Below, piece after piece: positions 42,001-53,452 of a DNA stretch of 64,000 nucleotides. This DNA is from Anaeramoeba flamelloides (Eukaryota > Metamonada > Anaeramoebidae), in NCBI GenBank assembly GCA_027625915.1, contig JANTQA010000023.1:9796001-9860000 (forward strand). The letters run 5' to 3'. Every line of letters starts with the position of its first letter. Positions within the stretch are counted from its first letter, which is position 1. A program made the translations under genes and the position numbers. The notes under the pieces are model-generated. The model was not told the DNA's origin. It made no database searches and saw only the letters and a list, made by a program, of their open reading frames with translations.

Positions 42001-44644
42001 AACTTTTCTTTTTTATACAAGTAAAATTCCCTGGTTTGATTGAGAATATAATAGTTTTAACTTAATGTTTAACTCTATAAATTTTGACACAAGTTTAATC
42101 AAAAGAAATCTGTAGAAAAAAAAGCAGTTTAAAAATTAAGTGGTTTTTGTTTTTATTTCCTCAGTTTGACTTAAAAAAGTTTACCTATACTCCAATTCAA
42201 AATTTTTGAAACACCAAAATTCCAGTTTTGAAAAAAAAATCTAATTCAATCATAACTCGAAGAAATACCGAATTAGAACCACCCTTTAAACGAAATGTTA
42301 GCAATTATTCAAAATTTATAATAATAATAAAACAAAAAATAAATAATTATCAATCAAAAGACAAAAAAATTCTTGTCAAAAATTCTGGAGTGGGGTTAAA
42401 TGTTAAAAAAAAAAAAAAAAAAGCTGAATCTGACAAAGAGGGGGTTTTGAAATAACTAAATTTGTTTTTTACAATTCAAGAGGTGTATATATACTGGTGT
42501 CTAGACACGGTCATTATAAGTATTTTATATTTAACTTATTTTTCGAAAACGGGGTTGGATTAAAAATATTTAATCCATATACTACTTGGGACAAAATGAT
42601 GTTTTAAAAGGTCGGGTTCTGGGAGCATTTGATAAATTCTCGTTTATATTAATAAACTTTGTTTCAGTCAAAGGAGCATATCCAAAAAAAACATTTTTTT
42701 TAAATATCAAATATTTTTTAAAAATGGCTTTTGAAGATTAAATAAAAAATAAGTAGAATAATAAAAATCAAAGAATAGTTGATATCCGCCTGGAATAAAA
42801 CTAATAAATCAATCGATTTTCTTAAAAATAGAAAAACAAAGATTCTTAGGGACTATTGAGAAAAACAACAATGTTCATTTTGATCTTTATTTGAAGATCC
42901 AAATAAAATTCCAATGGAAATCAATATATTTTCTCTATAATCATTTTTACTTTATCAATAACCTTGGAATAACAGGTTTTTACGAGGCGACTATCAGAAT
43001 TGCAATAAAAAAAAAATTTGCAAAGGAAAAATCGTTTAAGAAAAAATTCAAAAGAAAAAAAAAAAGTAAAAAATGTTAAAAAATGATTTCAATTTTGGAA
43101 TTTTCAAAATAAAATTTTTTCTTCGATTATCCATACAAGCCCTTTAAACATGTGTAATTCGTTCCCTAAAACTTGGTACCTTTGACTTGAAAATAGTTTA
43201 TATATCTGAAAAAAATATTTTCCACCTTTTCTAGATTTTTTTTGATATGTGTTTCTTCTTGTTAGGGTATATACCAAGATATTTGATCTCATTTAATTGT
43301 GCTGATTTTTATGTTTTACCACAATTTACTCTGTGTCTATATTCGATGATAAATTGGTAAAAAATTGTGTCTAGTTGTTCATCTATTTTTTGTTCTGTTT
43401 CTCCTTCCTTGATTGGGATAAGGTTTTCAGTATACATTTTTGTATGTGTGGCGTGGATTTGATTTTTTTGAGATATAAAATGACTTTATTATACAAGTAT
43501 TATCAAGAATAAAGGGTCTACCTGATGAACTCATGTTCAATTTTGGATTTTAGTTTATTTTGGAAAAATAAGTGAATTTGTTTTTTTTTTTTTTTTTTAG
43601 TACCTTCCATTCAACTTATATTGAAATCTTAATGGATCAAAATCTTAAACATGTATGTAGAATTTCAAAATTTTGCATCACTGTTTGCGAAGCGGGGTTT
43701 AGAATTATTGTCAAAAAAAAAGGGGGGGGGGGAGAAAAAGAAGAAAATATGGGGATTTATCCATTTTAATTTAAGTGGATGGTTTAAAGAAAATTTACAA
43801 AATCTTATTATAATAATTCAACAATATTTTTTTTTAAATTTCAAATTGTTGTGATCATAAATTCTCTTAATATCTAATAAAACAATAACACATCCAATTA
43901 TTTTTCTCAATATACATTAGAATGGCTGAATTATTAAATGTTGAAGTGAATGGGAATTTTCATTCGGGGATAGTGGATGCTAGAGTGACTGTAGATATTT
44001 GCAAAGAATTAATTTTACAAAAATATATTTTTACTGATTCAGATCTACAATACTACAAACAAATTATTCAAAAAAGAAAAGAAAAATTAAAAAAAAAATG
44101 CTCTTCGCAAAACAGTAAAAAATCAAGAAAGCAGAACACAAAAAAGCAAAACACAAAAAAGCAAAGCACAAAAAATAACGGTACGCGAAATAAAAAAAGA
44201 ATAAATAAAAATGGTAAAACCCAAAATACAAGAAAGTACAGCACAAAAAAACAAAACACAGGATATCGTAGCAGAAAATCTCGAAATACAAGAAATCAAA
44301 GCACGGGGTGTCGTAATGTTGGGTCTCAAAATACACAATATCAAAAGAAAACGAAACGGGAAGGCAACATAAAGAAGAAAAAAAATAGAGTTATTAATAA
44401 AGCCCCAATAAAAAATAATAATTTTTTTAAAAACAAAAACGAAAAACAAAAAAAATCACTTATGGCTAAATTAAAAAAAAATACCAATTTTCAAGGTGGT
44501 AAGAAACTGTCTAATAATAGAGAAAATTCACATTCGGTAAGAAAAAGAAAAGAAGCACCAAGTTCAAATTCGTATCAATTATTTTCAAATAAAAAAAGGA
44601 AAAGGAAAAATAATAAAAAAAGGAAAAAGAAGGCAAATTACTAA
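36001..44644 (+). CDS. ERI1: ERI1-like DEDDh 3'-5' exoribonuclease, three exons
   Basis: ERI1-family nucleases trim histone mRNA stem-loops, 5.8S rRNA 3' ends and small RNAs. Exons are 36001-36169, 36295-36622 and 43921-44644 (406 residues). All junctions are GT-AG: donors GTAACT and GTAAGT, acceptors GAATTAG and TACATTAG, phases 1 and 2. Joining exon 1 to 2 gives FHSYVRPVNYPTL, as in animal ERI1 (QYVRPEIN), and exon 2 to 3 gives LGLKRMAELLNVEV, matching the family helix before motif III. The catalytic set is complete: D18 and E20 (LDFEAQC), D122 (SNSDFAD), H180 and D185 (FHSGIVDA). There is no SAP domain at the N-terminus. After residue about 205 comes a long basic Lys/Asn/Arg/Gln tail with repeated KKQNT-type units, probably RNA-binding or nucleolar. 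Intron 2 is 7.3 kb and full of repeats. It is divergent from Tom40. Confidence 0.88.
36170..36294 (+). other. ERI1 intron 1
   Basis: A 125-bp intron with a GTAACT donor and a pyrimidine-rich stretch (CTTTTTCTTTCCTCC) before GAATTAG. The alternative AG four bases downstream would shift the frame and lose the conserved Val-Arg-Pro. Confidence 0.85.
36982..37420. mobile_element. Inverted-repeat transposon (MITE), 439 bp, TTA target duplication
   Basis: The termini are inverted repeats of about 100 bp, beginning CCGTTGTGGAAAAAAAGTGA on the left with the exact complement at the right. TTA directly flanks both ends (36979-36981 and 37421-37423), a duplication typical of PIF/Harbinger-like elements. 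Within the arm the unit GGAAAAAAAGTGAAACA is duplicated in tandem. An inner block, AATTGGGAACCTTACTGAAA, recurs exactly in the element at 57033. There is no transposase. The insertion lies in ERI1 intron 2. Confidence 0.87.
38380..38609. mobile_element. Small inverted-repeat element, 230 bp, 44-bp termini
   Basis: The left end AAGCCCTAGTATCAGTATAA continues to AAGCAAAAAATGGACATTTT, and the right end is its reverse complement with about four mismatches over 44 bases. The interior includes GTTTTGAACCAAGTATTTGG, shared with the diverged copy near 3660. A 17-base motif TAAAAAATCGCGATATA lies 2 bp left of the element and recurs with one mismatch 22 bp right of it; this is unlikely to be a simple target duplication given the spacing. 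It lies in ERI1 intron 2. Confidence 0.85.
39844..40005 (+). other. Unassigned exon-like open stretch inside ERI1 intron 2
   Basis: A T/C-rich tract ending TTTGTATATTTGTAG, like a 3' splice site, is followed by about 53 open codons with balanced composition (SALETQLEFKGAFIKSIMNK, then SLLFPLFGYLTRESSAHILKK), ending in TGA at 40003. It does not match the ERI1 fold at this point, and skipping it gives a better ERI1 protein. It could be an alternative exon, a relic of another gene, or chance. Confidence 0.25.
40575..41098 (-). mobile_element. Tc1/mariner-type non-autonomous element, copy E (subfamily II), reversed
   Basis: Read on the minus strand it starts TAAACCCCAATTCAAAATTT and ends ACTGAGTGGAAAAATTTTGA with TTTAGTTTA, so TA is present at both edges. 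Its blocks (GTGTGTTAAAAATTTTGGAG, GTTACGTAATTC) match copy D and F in order. 524 bp. It lies antisense in ERI1 intron 2. Confidence 0.8.
42186..42395 (+). mobile_element. Tc1/mariner-type element, copy G, 5' part only
   Basis: The segment starts TATACTCCAATTCAAAATTT, then ACACCAAAATTCCAG and GAAGAAATACCGAATTAGAA, in the same order as the left part of copy E. Similarity fades after about 42395, so only the first 40 percent is present. It lies in ERI1 intron 2. Confidence 0.7.
43722..43732 (+). repeat. G11 run near the ERI1 acceptor
   Basis: Eleven consecutive G follow nine A, 190 bases before exon 3. Runs this long are striking in such AT-rich DNA. They recur at 33238 (G13), 45988 (G10) and 61408 (G8 or more). 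Confidence 0.85.
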
Positions 44645-47600
44645 TATTTTGAAAAAAAATAATAATAATAACTATTTGATAAATTCTTAAACTACGCAAT
44701 AAATTAATGATAAGAAAATATGTATATAAGTGTGTATGTTTTTTTTTTTGTTTTTTTTTTGTGTTGTTCTTTTGATAGATTTTTAAATTTATATTTTATA
44801 ATTAATTAAAATCTTTATAGATTGATAAATTTTATTTTTGTAATTAAATTGATTTTTTATTTTTAGTTTGTAAATGGTGTTTTTTTAAGCATATTACTTA
44901 TTTTCCCAAATTCTAAAATTTTTACTAGTTGTAAATAGAGACGGGTATTTTAAAACTTAGTTTTTTACTTTTAAAAAATATTTTTTGGTGTATCCTTTAA
45001 AGTTACAAGATTCCTCACTTATTTAAGGAATTTTTTTGTTCCGTGATAATTTTAAACTATTTGAATTTTGAGCTTAATACAAATGAAAAAAATTGTTTTT
45101 AAGATTTAATAAAAAATACTTGATTTTTACAAATATTGTTTAAAGTGGGTTTTATATTTTATAACTTTGATTTTCACTTGGTTTTACGGCCACAAGATCC
45201 TGAAAAAAAATATACCTTTTATTTGCTAAGGGTATTAGAATTTTAAACAGTAAATTTTTTTTACTCATTTTCTTTAATTTTTGTTTTTTAACAAAGAAAC
45301 TTTTAAATCGTGTTTATGTTACAATATTGTGTTTCGGACATATGGAAATATAAAATCCCAAAAGCCCAATATTTGATATTATTATTGTGAGAAATGATTA
45401 ATAATAGAAAATTTATCAAAATAAAAAAAAAGGGGAAGGTAATTAAAATATTAATATAAAAAAATAATTGAATCCAGATTGATCTAATTAAAATTTTATC
45501 AACAGTTGGTCAAGTTTTCTGAATTTGGAAGAATGGGGTGCAATCAAAGATTTTACTCTATTTTTTCGAATTCAAGAAACCCCCAGTCACTCATCCTTAA
45601 TTTAAATTAAGAAAGAAATAGTACTTTTGGTAATTTTTTATTTCTAAAATTAAAAAAAAAAGTTGTTGGGTTGTTTTAAATTTTCGGTTTATTCCAAAAA
45701 AAAACAATTGATTCCAAGAATAAAAAAGAAAATTTTATCAAGTGTCACCAAGTTTTCCAGAATTTGAAAGAGTTGGATAAAACAAGGATTTTATAAAATT
45801 CTTTTGAATTCTGGTGTGTCTTTAGGTTTTTATTTTAATTTTGGATATTAAAGGAAAATCCAAGAAATAGTCTTTGAATGTCCAGAAATTAAAAAAAACG
45901 GATTTAACTTTTTTTTGAGTTTTCTATTTTGTTATAGAAAATCTTTGATTTTACTTAATTCTTTTGAAATATGGAAAATCTGTGTATGGGGGGGGGGCAC
46001 TATCCCCAGGGTGGCATACTAGACACCCGAATTTATATAGAATTTGGATAGCCCATAAATTCCAAACCACCATATTAAGGACTATTCGAATGTTTTGGTC
46101 TGTCGATATTACGTATATGTATTATATTATATTTATTGACTAAAAAGAATGGTGAGTTCAGAGATCTTTTTAAAGTTTAAAATTTAGGATTATTATCGAA
46201 ATTTTACGATTGGGTAAAAGTTTTGTTTGTCCTATAAATAGGAAATTTAACTTGAAAAGATTGCATGGGCAAAAAAAACTAGTGGTTAAAGGACTACATC
46301 GGTTTCTTCCATGGTATTATAGGGTTTATGGTTGGATAAATAGACTTAAAAACGAAGTGGGTGGGCGTTTTCATAATGGGTAAACACAATTGTTTTTAAA
46401 TTTACCTTGTTTTTTTCAAAAATTCTGGAAAGTTTTTGGATTAATAAATTTTATATTTTCAAGAAAATTTTCTATAGTGGTGTAATTAACATGTGCTGTT
46501 TCTTTAAAACCATTACTAAAATTTAACTCATACAAAAAAATATTAAATGACTTTGTAAATAAAAGAAACAAATCAATGGGGTGACAATAGTATATAAACC
46601 AGAAATAGGTTTCTTTAAATAAATTTTAAAAAAGAATTATGAAGATATTGAAAGATTAAAATGTAATTTTTTTACAACAAAATGAGTAAAATTTCATTTT
46701 TTGAATTTTTAAGTAAAAATCGTTTTATCTCGGAAATTTTGAAAATATGACGAAATTTTTGAAACAAATGTGTTTAATATAATTGAATTATTTGCATTAG
46801 TCAAATATCTAATCTCTAAAGTCGATTTAAATCCTAACCAAGAATATAAACATGTCTTCCTATCCTCAAATGCCCAAATTTGAATAAAAAAAAAAACACC
46901 AGTTAAATTTTTCTAATAGGTTAAAGGTTGTCAGCTGGGTTATTTAGACCATGTATAATAAAAAAAAATGACAGTTGTTATATTTTGGTTTTCCTTGAAT
47001 TGACAAACTTTTAAATCATTTTGGCTCATCTAGTGTATACCAATTACCCAAGATCCTAAAAATTGGAAATTCCTGGTATTTAATACTGATGTTTTTATTC
47101 CGAGTGTTTGGAATTTAAGGACTACGTTTTTAGGTGAAAACAGTGAAATAATCGATAAAATCACCCTTGAATAAGTTATGTATTCCAAGTAATATTTGTC
47201 CAAGGAGAATTTCTTAAAGAAAAAATGTGAAATTTTCACAATTGTCAACAATTTTCCCAATTTTTACCTTGTTAGATCATGCTAAATTATGATTTTAATA
47301 TTTTAGAATTCCCATTTCAACTTTCAGAATTCACACTATTTTCTAGAGCTGTTCTACATATTTTTTAAATTTGCTTTTAAAAGTTTGAAATGTTCCAAAA
47401 TTTGAAATGCACTTTAAAATCCCCAAAAGCCATTTTTTGCAATTATTTTTTTTGTTATTTTCAATTTTCCTTTTCATTGAATAACAAAGAAAAATAGTCT
47501 TCGTAAAAGGGTAAAGATGGCAAAAAATGTTTTTTTTTTTTTTTTTTTCCAATTTCTTCCATGTGAAAATTTTTTTTAAGAAGCGAAAGTGAAATAACAC

Positions 47601-48970
47601 AATTACTCAGCCACCTCAAGGGTGGGAACGTAGTCCTTAAATGGGATAAAATTTCAGTCAATTTTGTTTCTATTTCAATTCCAAAAACTTAATCATTTCA
47701 TTAAAGGATTCTTATTCTCATCCAAAATCTCTGTTAGTCAATAAAAAAAACACCACACAAATAAATCAAGATTACACCAATTACAATCTACTTTTTATGA
47801 AAATTCATTTTTCGAAAAATGAAAAATTGAGAGATGAAGTGAAAATTTTTTCCCCTTTATTTTACTAATTTATATATCAAGTTTTTTAAAAACAACTTTT
47901 TGCAACACCAATAAACCACAAAATGGTGGTTGGGGTTGTTGTCTTAAAAATGAGATAAAATTCAGGTCAAAAAAGGAAAAAAGCACAAAATATATATTTT
48001 TCTCAAAAACTGCCTGAACTTTTTATTGATTATCCCGTATTTCTCTTGAATGGAATAATTTATCAAAGTGTATTGGTTTAAATATAACTCTATTGGGTTC
48101 AGAGCAACTCTATTATTGTAATGTTCTTATTTTTTCTGAAAAAATTTGTTTCACAGTTTGAAAAGTTGAAAAAGTTTGATAACCAGAATGGTTGTCAAGA
48201 AGATTTTTTTTTAGGTGTATTACAACCATGAGTGTCATCTTAAGAACTAATTTAATCTTTCGACTTGTTGCCTTATGATTTAAGAAACACAAAAAAAAAT
48301 TAATTGATTGAAAAATCCCATTTAAGCCAACTTTTCGATCAAATAATTTTATTTGAAAAATTGTCGGAACTTAATCTCGTAAAGAGAAAGATTTGATAGA
48401 TACAAAAATAGTGTTGAAAAATCGTTGAACAAATTAATTTTACTTTAAAATAATCTTAAAAAATGAAAAATTTGACAATTTATTTACAACCAATTTTTTT
48501 GAAATCTTGAGTAAATGCTTAATTTTTCTATGGTTTTAAAAAAATTGTAAATTGGAGAATAATTTTATTTTGGTCGATTTTAAAAAAGTCTTGAAAAATC
48601 GGTTAAAATTTTATAATCTTGAAGAAAGTTGAAATTGTTTTTTGTAAAAAGAAAATGTTTCTCAAAGTCATTTTTTTATTTTATCCTTTTTCAATAAAAA
48701 TTGTAAAATTTCTTTCCTTTTTTATTTATTTTTTTTTTCTTAAAAGTTTCGTGTATTTTTGCTTTTTTTTCATTTTTTTGCTTGTAAAATGAAATTTTGT
48801 TGATTTTTTGACAAATTTTTCTTTTTTTGTTCTTTGTTTTTTTTTCAAAACACAGACTATTCTTTAAACCGTTAATATCTAACTTCCTTTTGTAATTTTA
48901 TTTTTTTTTTTGTTTTTTTAAAAAAAACTTCTTTCCCAAAACAAATTTAATTTCTCCAAATAAAAGAAAT
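44645..48970. other. Spacer between ERI1 and coronin
   Basis: It contains three degenerate direct repeats (45465-45985, listed separately) and a weak inverted pair sharing ATTTAAGGACTACG (about 47113 and 47625-47638). The last 350 bases before coronin are strongly T-rich with a CAAAACACAGACTATTC stretch, probably its promoter and leader. No gene is supported. A minus-strand frame at 47030-47260 has no family. Confidence 0.4.
45465..45985 (+). repeat. Three degenerate direct repeats, spacing about 240 bp then shorter
   Basis: The first two units share AAAATTTTATCAA, CAAGTTTTC-GAATTTG-AAGA, AAGATTTTA or AGGATTTTA, and TCGAATTC or TTGAATTC in the same order (about 45490-45588 and about 45730-45820). 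A third, weaker unit ends TTTGATTTTACTTAATTC near 45965. Identity of the first two looks about 70 percent. Function unknown. Confidence 0.5.
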
Positions 48971-50622
48971 ATGACTTACAGACAAGGACTTAAATTCCGT
49001 CACGTATTTGGAACTGCATCCAAACCAGAAAACTCCTACCAAAATGTCAAGATCTCCAAATCTGCATGGGACAGTAACTGGATTGCTGCAAATAACAAAT
49101 ATGTTGGTATCTGTTGGGGAACAGCAGGTGGTGGATCCTTTGCAGTTATTCCACACGAAACAACAGGAAAACTCCCAAGTAACTACCCAAGATACACTGG
49201 ACATTCCGGAAAGGTTCTCGACATTGCCTTTAACCCATTCAACACCCAATTAATTGCTTCCGCTTCCGAAGATTGTTCGATCAAGATCTGGCAAATCCCA
49301 GAAGAAGGACTTACCGAAGACATTAACGAAGCAGCCCAAGTACTCCTTGGCCACAACAGAAAAGTCGGACAAATCAAATTCAATCCAGTTGCTAACAATT
49401 TACTTGCCTCTTCATCAACAGACCAAACAATCAGACTTTGGGATATTGAAAAAGGTGAAGAAAAAATCAAACTTGAGGGTATTGGTGGAATGCCACAAAG
49501 CTTTGACTGGAGCTTTGACGGTTCAAGAATCGTTTGCTCTGCTAAAGACAAAAAACTCCGTATGTTTGATCCTCGTGCACAAACTACTGCTATCCAAGTA
49601 AGTTTTTTTTTTCATCCTTTTTTTTTTTTTTTTTTTTTTGTGAATAAAAAAACTCTTTACTTTTTTTTTTATGTTTCTTTTATTTTTCTCCTTTTTTTTT
49701 TATTTTATTTTTTAATTTTTTTTTTTGTTATTTTCTCTTCTCTCTTATTTTTTTTTGAATTTAAACTTTTTCCATTTTCTTCATCTTTCTTTTTAAAAAT
49801 CAAAAACAACAAATTCGATTGTTTCCATTAATCTAATTGTCTTCGTTTCTTAAATATAAAAAACTTGATATTTTTTTTTTACCCCTAAAATAGGAAGTTG
49901 CTAGTCATACTGGTATCAAAGGATCAAGAATCTGTTGGTTAGGATCTAGAAACAGATTTGTCACAGTTGGTTTCAGTAGAAGCGCTGATCGACAATTATG
50001 GTTCTGGGACGCTGACAACTTAGAAAAACCACTTATCAAAAAAAATATCGATACCTCCTCCGGTGTCCTTATGCCATTTTATGATGACGACACAAACCTT
50101 CTTTTCCTTGCTGGTAAAGGTGACGGAAACATCAGATACTATGAAATTATCAATGACAGCCCATATTTTGCACCCTTGAATGACTTTGCTTCCAAAAATG
50201 CATGTAAAGGCGCATGTATCCTTCCAAAGGTAGGTGTCAATGTATCCAAATGCGAAGTTGTCAGAATGTATAGAATGTTAGCTACATCCATCCAATCCGT
50301 CAGCTTTGTTGCACCAAGAAAAGCAGACTTTTTCCAAGAAGATTTGTTCCCTGAAACAAGAGGAATGGAACCTTCCATTGATGTTGACCAATGGCTCGAA
50401 GGCGAAAACACAGAACCAATAAAAATTTCTCTTGAAGGTGGTTTCGTTGCACCAGAACCAAAAAAGAAATTTGTTCCAGAAAAGAAAAAACAAGAAGATA
50501 TCGTTATTGAGTCAAATAACCCAGAAGTTCTTAGAACTAGACTTAAACAAGCCAAAAAAATTATCGAACAACAAGAAAAGAAAATTAAAGACTTGGAAGC
50601 TCTTCTTAAAACAAAAAACTAA
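48971..50622 (+). CDS. CORO: Coronin, actin-binding WD40 protein, two exons
   Basis: Coronin binds F-actin and the Arp2/3 complex and controls actin turnover at the cell cortex, in motility and in phagocytosis. Exons are 48971-49597 and 49894-50622, giving 451 residues, the usual coronin length. The intron (296 bp, T-rich) has a GTAAGT donor and an AAATAG acceptor, in phase 0. The N-terminal signature is present (KFRHVFG near residue 9, then AWDSNW). WD repeats follow: GHSGKVLDIAFNPFN, ASASEDCSIKIWQIP, GHNRKVGQIKFNP, STDQTIRLWDIEKG and SFDGSRIVCSAKDKKLRMFD. Exon 2 continues with FSRSADRQLWFWD, LAGKGDGNIRYYE and the coronin-specific VNVSKCEVVRMYRM segment. The C-terminus (LRTRLKQAKKIIEQQEKKI) is the family's oligomerising coiled coil. 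Codon choice is more C-rich than in neighbouring genes, which suggests high expression. Confidence 0.95.
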
Positions 50623-53452
50623 ATAATCCCAATCCTCAAAGAGATTTTTCTTTTTTTAATTTAATTTTTTTAAATTCATTTTAGATTTTAATTTTGCTTA
50701 TTTCATTTTTTTTTTAATTCTTGTTTTCTTTTCTTATGAAAAGATACTACGAAAAAAAAACAAAAAAGAAATATTTTTAAAATCACAAAAAAATAAAAAA
50801 TATCTCTGATATTAAGTTGACTTAAACGAATAAACTTTAATAGGAAGTTATTGTTACCAACTATTACAGAATTTTTATAATTTTTTTTTTTTTCTTTTCT
50901 TTTTTTTTTTACTTAAAGTCAGGCTAATAAAGTTGAATAAACAAATAAGCAAAATGAAAACAAAAAGATCTTAGTGAATATCAATAATTATTAAGAATAT
51001 AGTGATTTGTAATGTCTTATAAAATGAATTATAATTATTACTGGTATTTAAATTAAAGATGGAAAGAACTTCCCTTCCTTCTTTTTCCAAATTTTTCTTT
51101 TTTAAAATAGATTTCTCAAAGAAATGGGTTGTAATTTAAAAAACTCTATTTGAAAAAGGAAATAAAAATACAGTTAAAATTTTGCCCATTTAGAAATCAA
51201 ATACTAGTAACAAAAAATACTTTGTTAAAATTTTATTTGAATAAGTTTGAGAAGAAAAAATTTTTGGAATGCTCTTTTCAAAATTTTTTACTCACTTTTT
51301 TTACGTTTTTGATTTTATTTTATAAAATATCAGGCGTTTTTATATTTATAATGACTTTAAAGTGAATTATTAAATAGATTTATAAATTTATACCATAGTA
51401 TACTCTAGAATAACCTTTTTCATATCTATTTAACAAAAAAAGGAAACGTAATTGAACTCTTTGGAGCTATCAAAATATCTTCCAGCCCAACCAATAGTCA
51501 AAATTCACAACAAGTTATTTCCATGATAATGAATTATCTTTGTCAACTCCTATATGGTTTAGAATTACCCATTTTCACAATAAATAATGGGAAGAAATTG
51601 GAGTAATAATTAAAATATATACATATATCTAAAAAGTTGTAAATTCAATGATATAACTTAATTAGAACAAATAGAAACGAAAAAGAAATTACCAAAAAAA
51701 TGATTTCTAACGTGTGAAAATGGAAATTTTGTTAACAAAATTTATTAAAAAGAAGATCAAAAATTAACAATAATTATTAAATTACTATAATCCAGTTAAG
51801 AAATAAACACCCAGATATTAAATAATATATAGCAATGAAAAATTAAGATAAAAGAACTACATCAACATCTTCAAAAAACAGAAAAAGTTGGTAATATCTT
51901 GTTTTTTTTTTTTTTTTTTTACAAAGTTGCCTTTTGATTCAACACTTGAAATATTTTCTAAACCCAAACAATAACCATAAAACATAAAACTAAACGAACA
52001 AAAAAACCTAGACTCTTGAAATAGCACAACAAAAGAATTTCACAAAATTTTTAAAAAGTAAATATTTAGCTTTAATATAAAAAATTATACAAAATTGAAA
52101 TCAATTATTAAATTTCTTAAATTTTGAACTTGAACAAAAGTCTTGGATAGATATACTTATACACAAAAAAAGAAAATTGAATAATATTGATTTGGCAAAA
52201 AAGAAAAATTGTAAAAAAAACATGATTTTTGTAACCAATATTATAGAAACATAAATCATTTCATTATAAATTAAGAATGATTTACATTTCTTAGAATCAA
52301 ATTGAAAAACAAAAATAAATAACCAAAAATTTTTAAAAAAAGCAATATCAATCAGTTCTTCTAAGAAAAAATAGTCAGAAAGTATTTAATCTTATCAAAA
52401 TTATGGAATATATTTTTTCAGAAAAATTTCGCCAAGATTTTTACTGTTTTGAAAACTTATTGTAATAAAGAATTCCAAATATAATAAAACGACAATAAAT
52501 AATACCCAAAACACTAAAAAAGATATTAGTTCGATATATATATATAATAATTTATTTCAAGTGATTCACATAGTTTGAAATATTGATTGACTTACAAGTG
52601 GACAATGGTAAAACAAATTACAATAGTTTCGGGGTAAATATGGAAAATTATCAGACACATTTAATCGATTTTCTAGACTAATAATTAAGCAAAATACCGT
52701 TACAACAAAATTGTTAAGAAATGTTCTGATGAACATGTATTTTTATAATATATGTAAAAAAAATAATTTATTCATTCATTTTTTTTAATCTTCTCTTGCA
52801 TTAGTAAATAAAACCACATAAAAATCCATATTTTGGATCTCTAAGTTTCATAATTTGTAAAAATACCAAACTTTGCAACTATTCAATTAAGGATCAAATA
52901 ACACTTGAAAGTTTTTGTGATTTTTGTTATTTATTTTTGAAATTCAATTTTTTCTTTGTTTATCTCTTATTTTTTTTTCTTTTAATGAATAACAAATATT
53001 GAACCTAATATTTTCAGGTATGATCAAATTAATCAGTAGAATTTTTTTTTTCAAAAAACATGTAATTAAATAATTCGTTTTTTATTTTTAGTTTTACGAC
53101 ATAGTTTTTGTAATTCTTGCGGATCTCAAATAGATACCCAAAAAAAAAAAAAAAATTAAAAATTTGGAAGGTGTATATAATATTAATTCAATAAAAAAAA
53201 AGAATAATCAACTGCAAAAGTATTTTAAGTTTTTTTATAATAAAAAAAAAAAAACTAATTTTATTTTATAAATGATTGAAATATTTTTGGTGTTGATTTT
53301 AAGATAAAGTGCTTTATCAATTGAATTATTGAATATTAATATAAATATTTAAGCTTATATATAAATATGTCTTTTTTTGATTTTTTTTTTAAAAGTTGAA
53401 TTGAAAAGTAAAATTAGAAATTTTCAAAATTGAAAAAATTTTTTTTACATAA
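50623..53452. other. Spacer between convergent coronin and CCZ1
   Basis: Apart from the repeat at 50950-51400, this is homopolymer-rich AT sequence with short TATATA runs. Both flanking genes end into it. No gene is seen on either strand. Confidence 0.5.
50950..51400 (+). repeat. Dispersed repeat, copy 1 (partner at 58100-58400)
   Basis: Shared ordered blocks are AAAAGATCTTAGTGAATA, TTTGTAATGTCTTATAAAAT, TTACGTTTTTGATTTTATTT, AAAATATCAGGCGTTTTTA and GAATTATTAAATAGATTTAT. The 58-kb copy is shorter by about 150 bp between the second and third block. There is no coding capacity. Confidence 0.6.

Larger units (their letters stand above)
36623..43920 (+). other. ERI1 intron 2, 7.3 kb, repeat-filled
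   Basis: The donor GTAAGT at 36623 and the acceptor TACATTAG at 43920 preserve frame and homology. The intron contains inverted-repeat elements at 36982-37420 and 38380-38609, a minus-strand Tc1-type copy at 40575-41098 and a truncated one at 42186-42395. Sequence around 40280-40420 has several degenerate TATCGCGATAAT-like units. Two islands with weak protein character (39844-40005 and about 41625-41850) are not assigned. Other introns here are 125-423 bp, apart from CCZ1 intron 1. Confidence 0.8.

Noticed and set aside
44064-44449. Minus-strand Cys/Phe-rich frames of 63-108 codons
   Set aside because: They are shadows of the repetitive Lys/Asn-rich ERI1 tail.
47030-47660. Candidate foldback around the ATTTAAGGACTACG inverted pair
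   Set aside because: Only about 14 bases match exactly and the rest is too weak to define arms.
49183-49551. 122-codon minus-strand frame within coronin
   Set aside because: It is antisense to well-conserved WD40 coding sequence.
49598-49831. Phe-rich extension of coronin exon 1
   Set aside because: It is intron sequence; joining 49597 to 49894 restores the WD repeat pattern.
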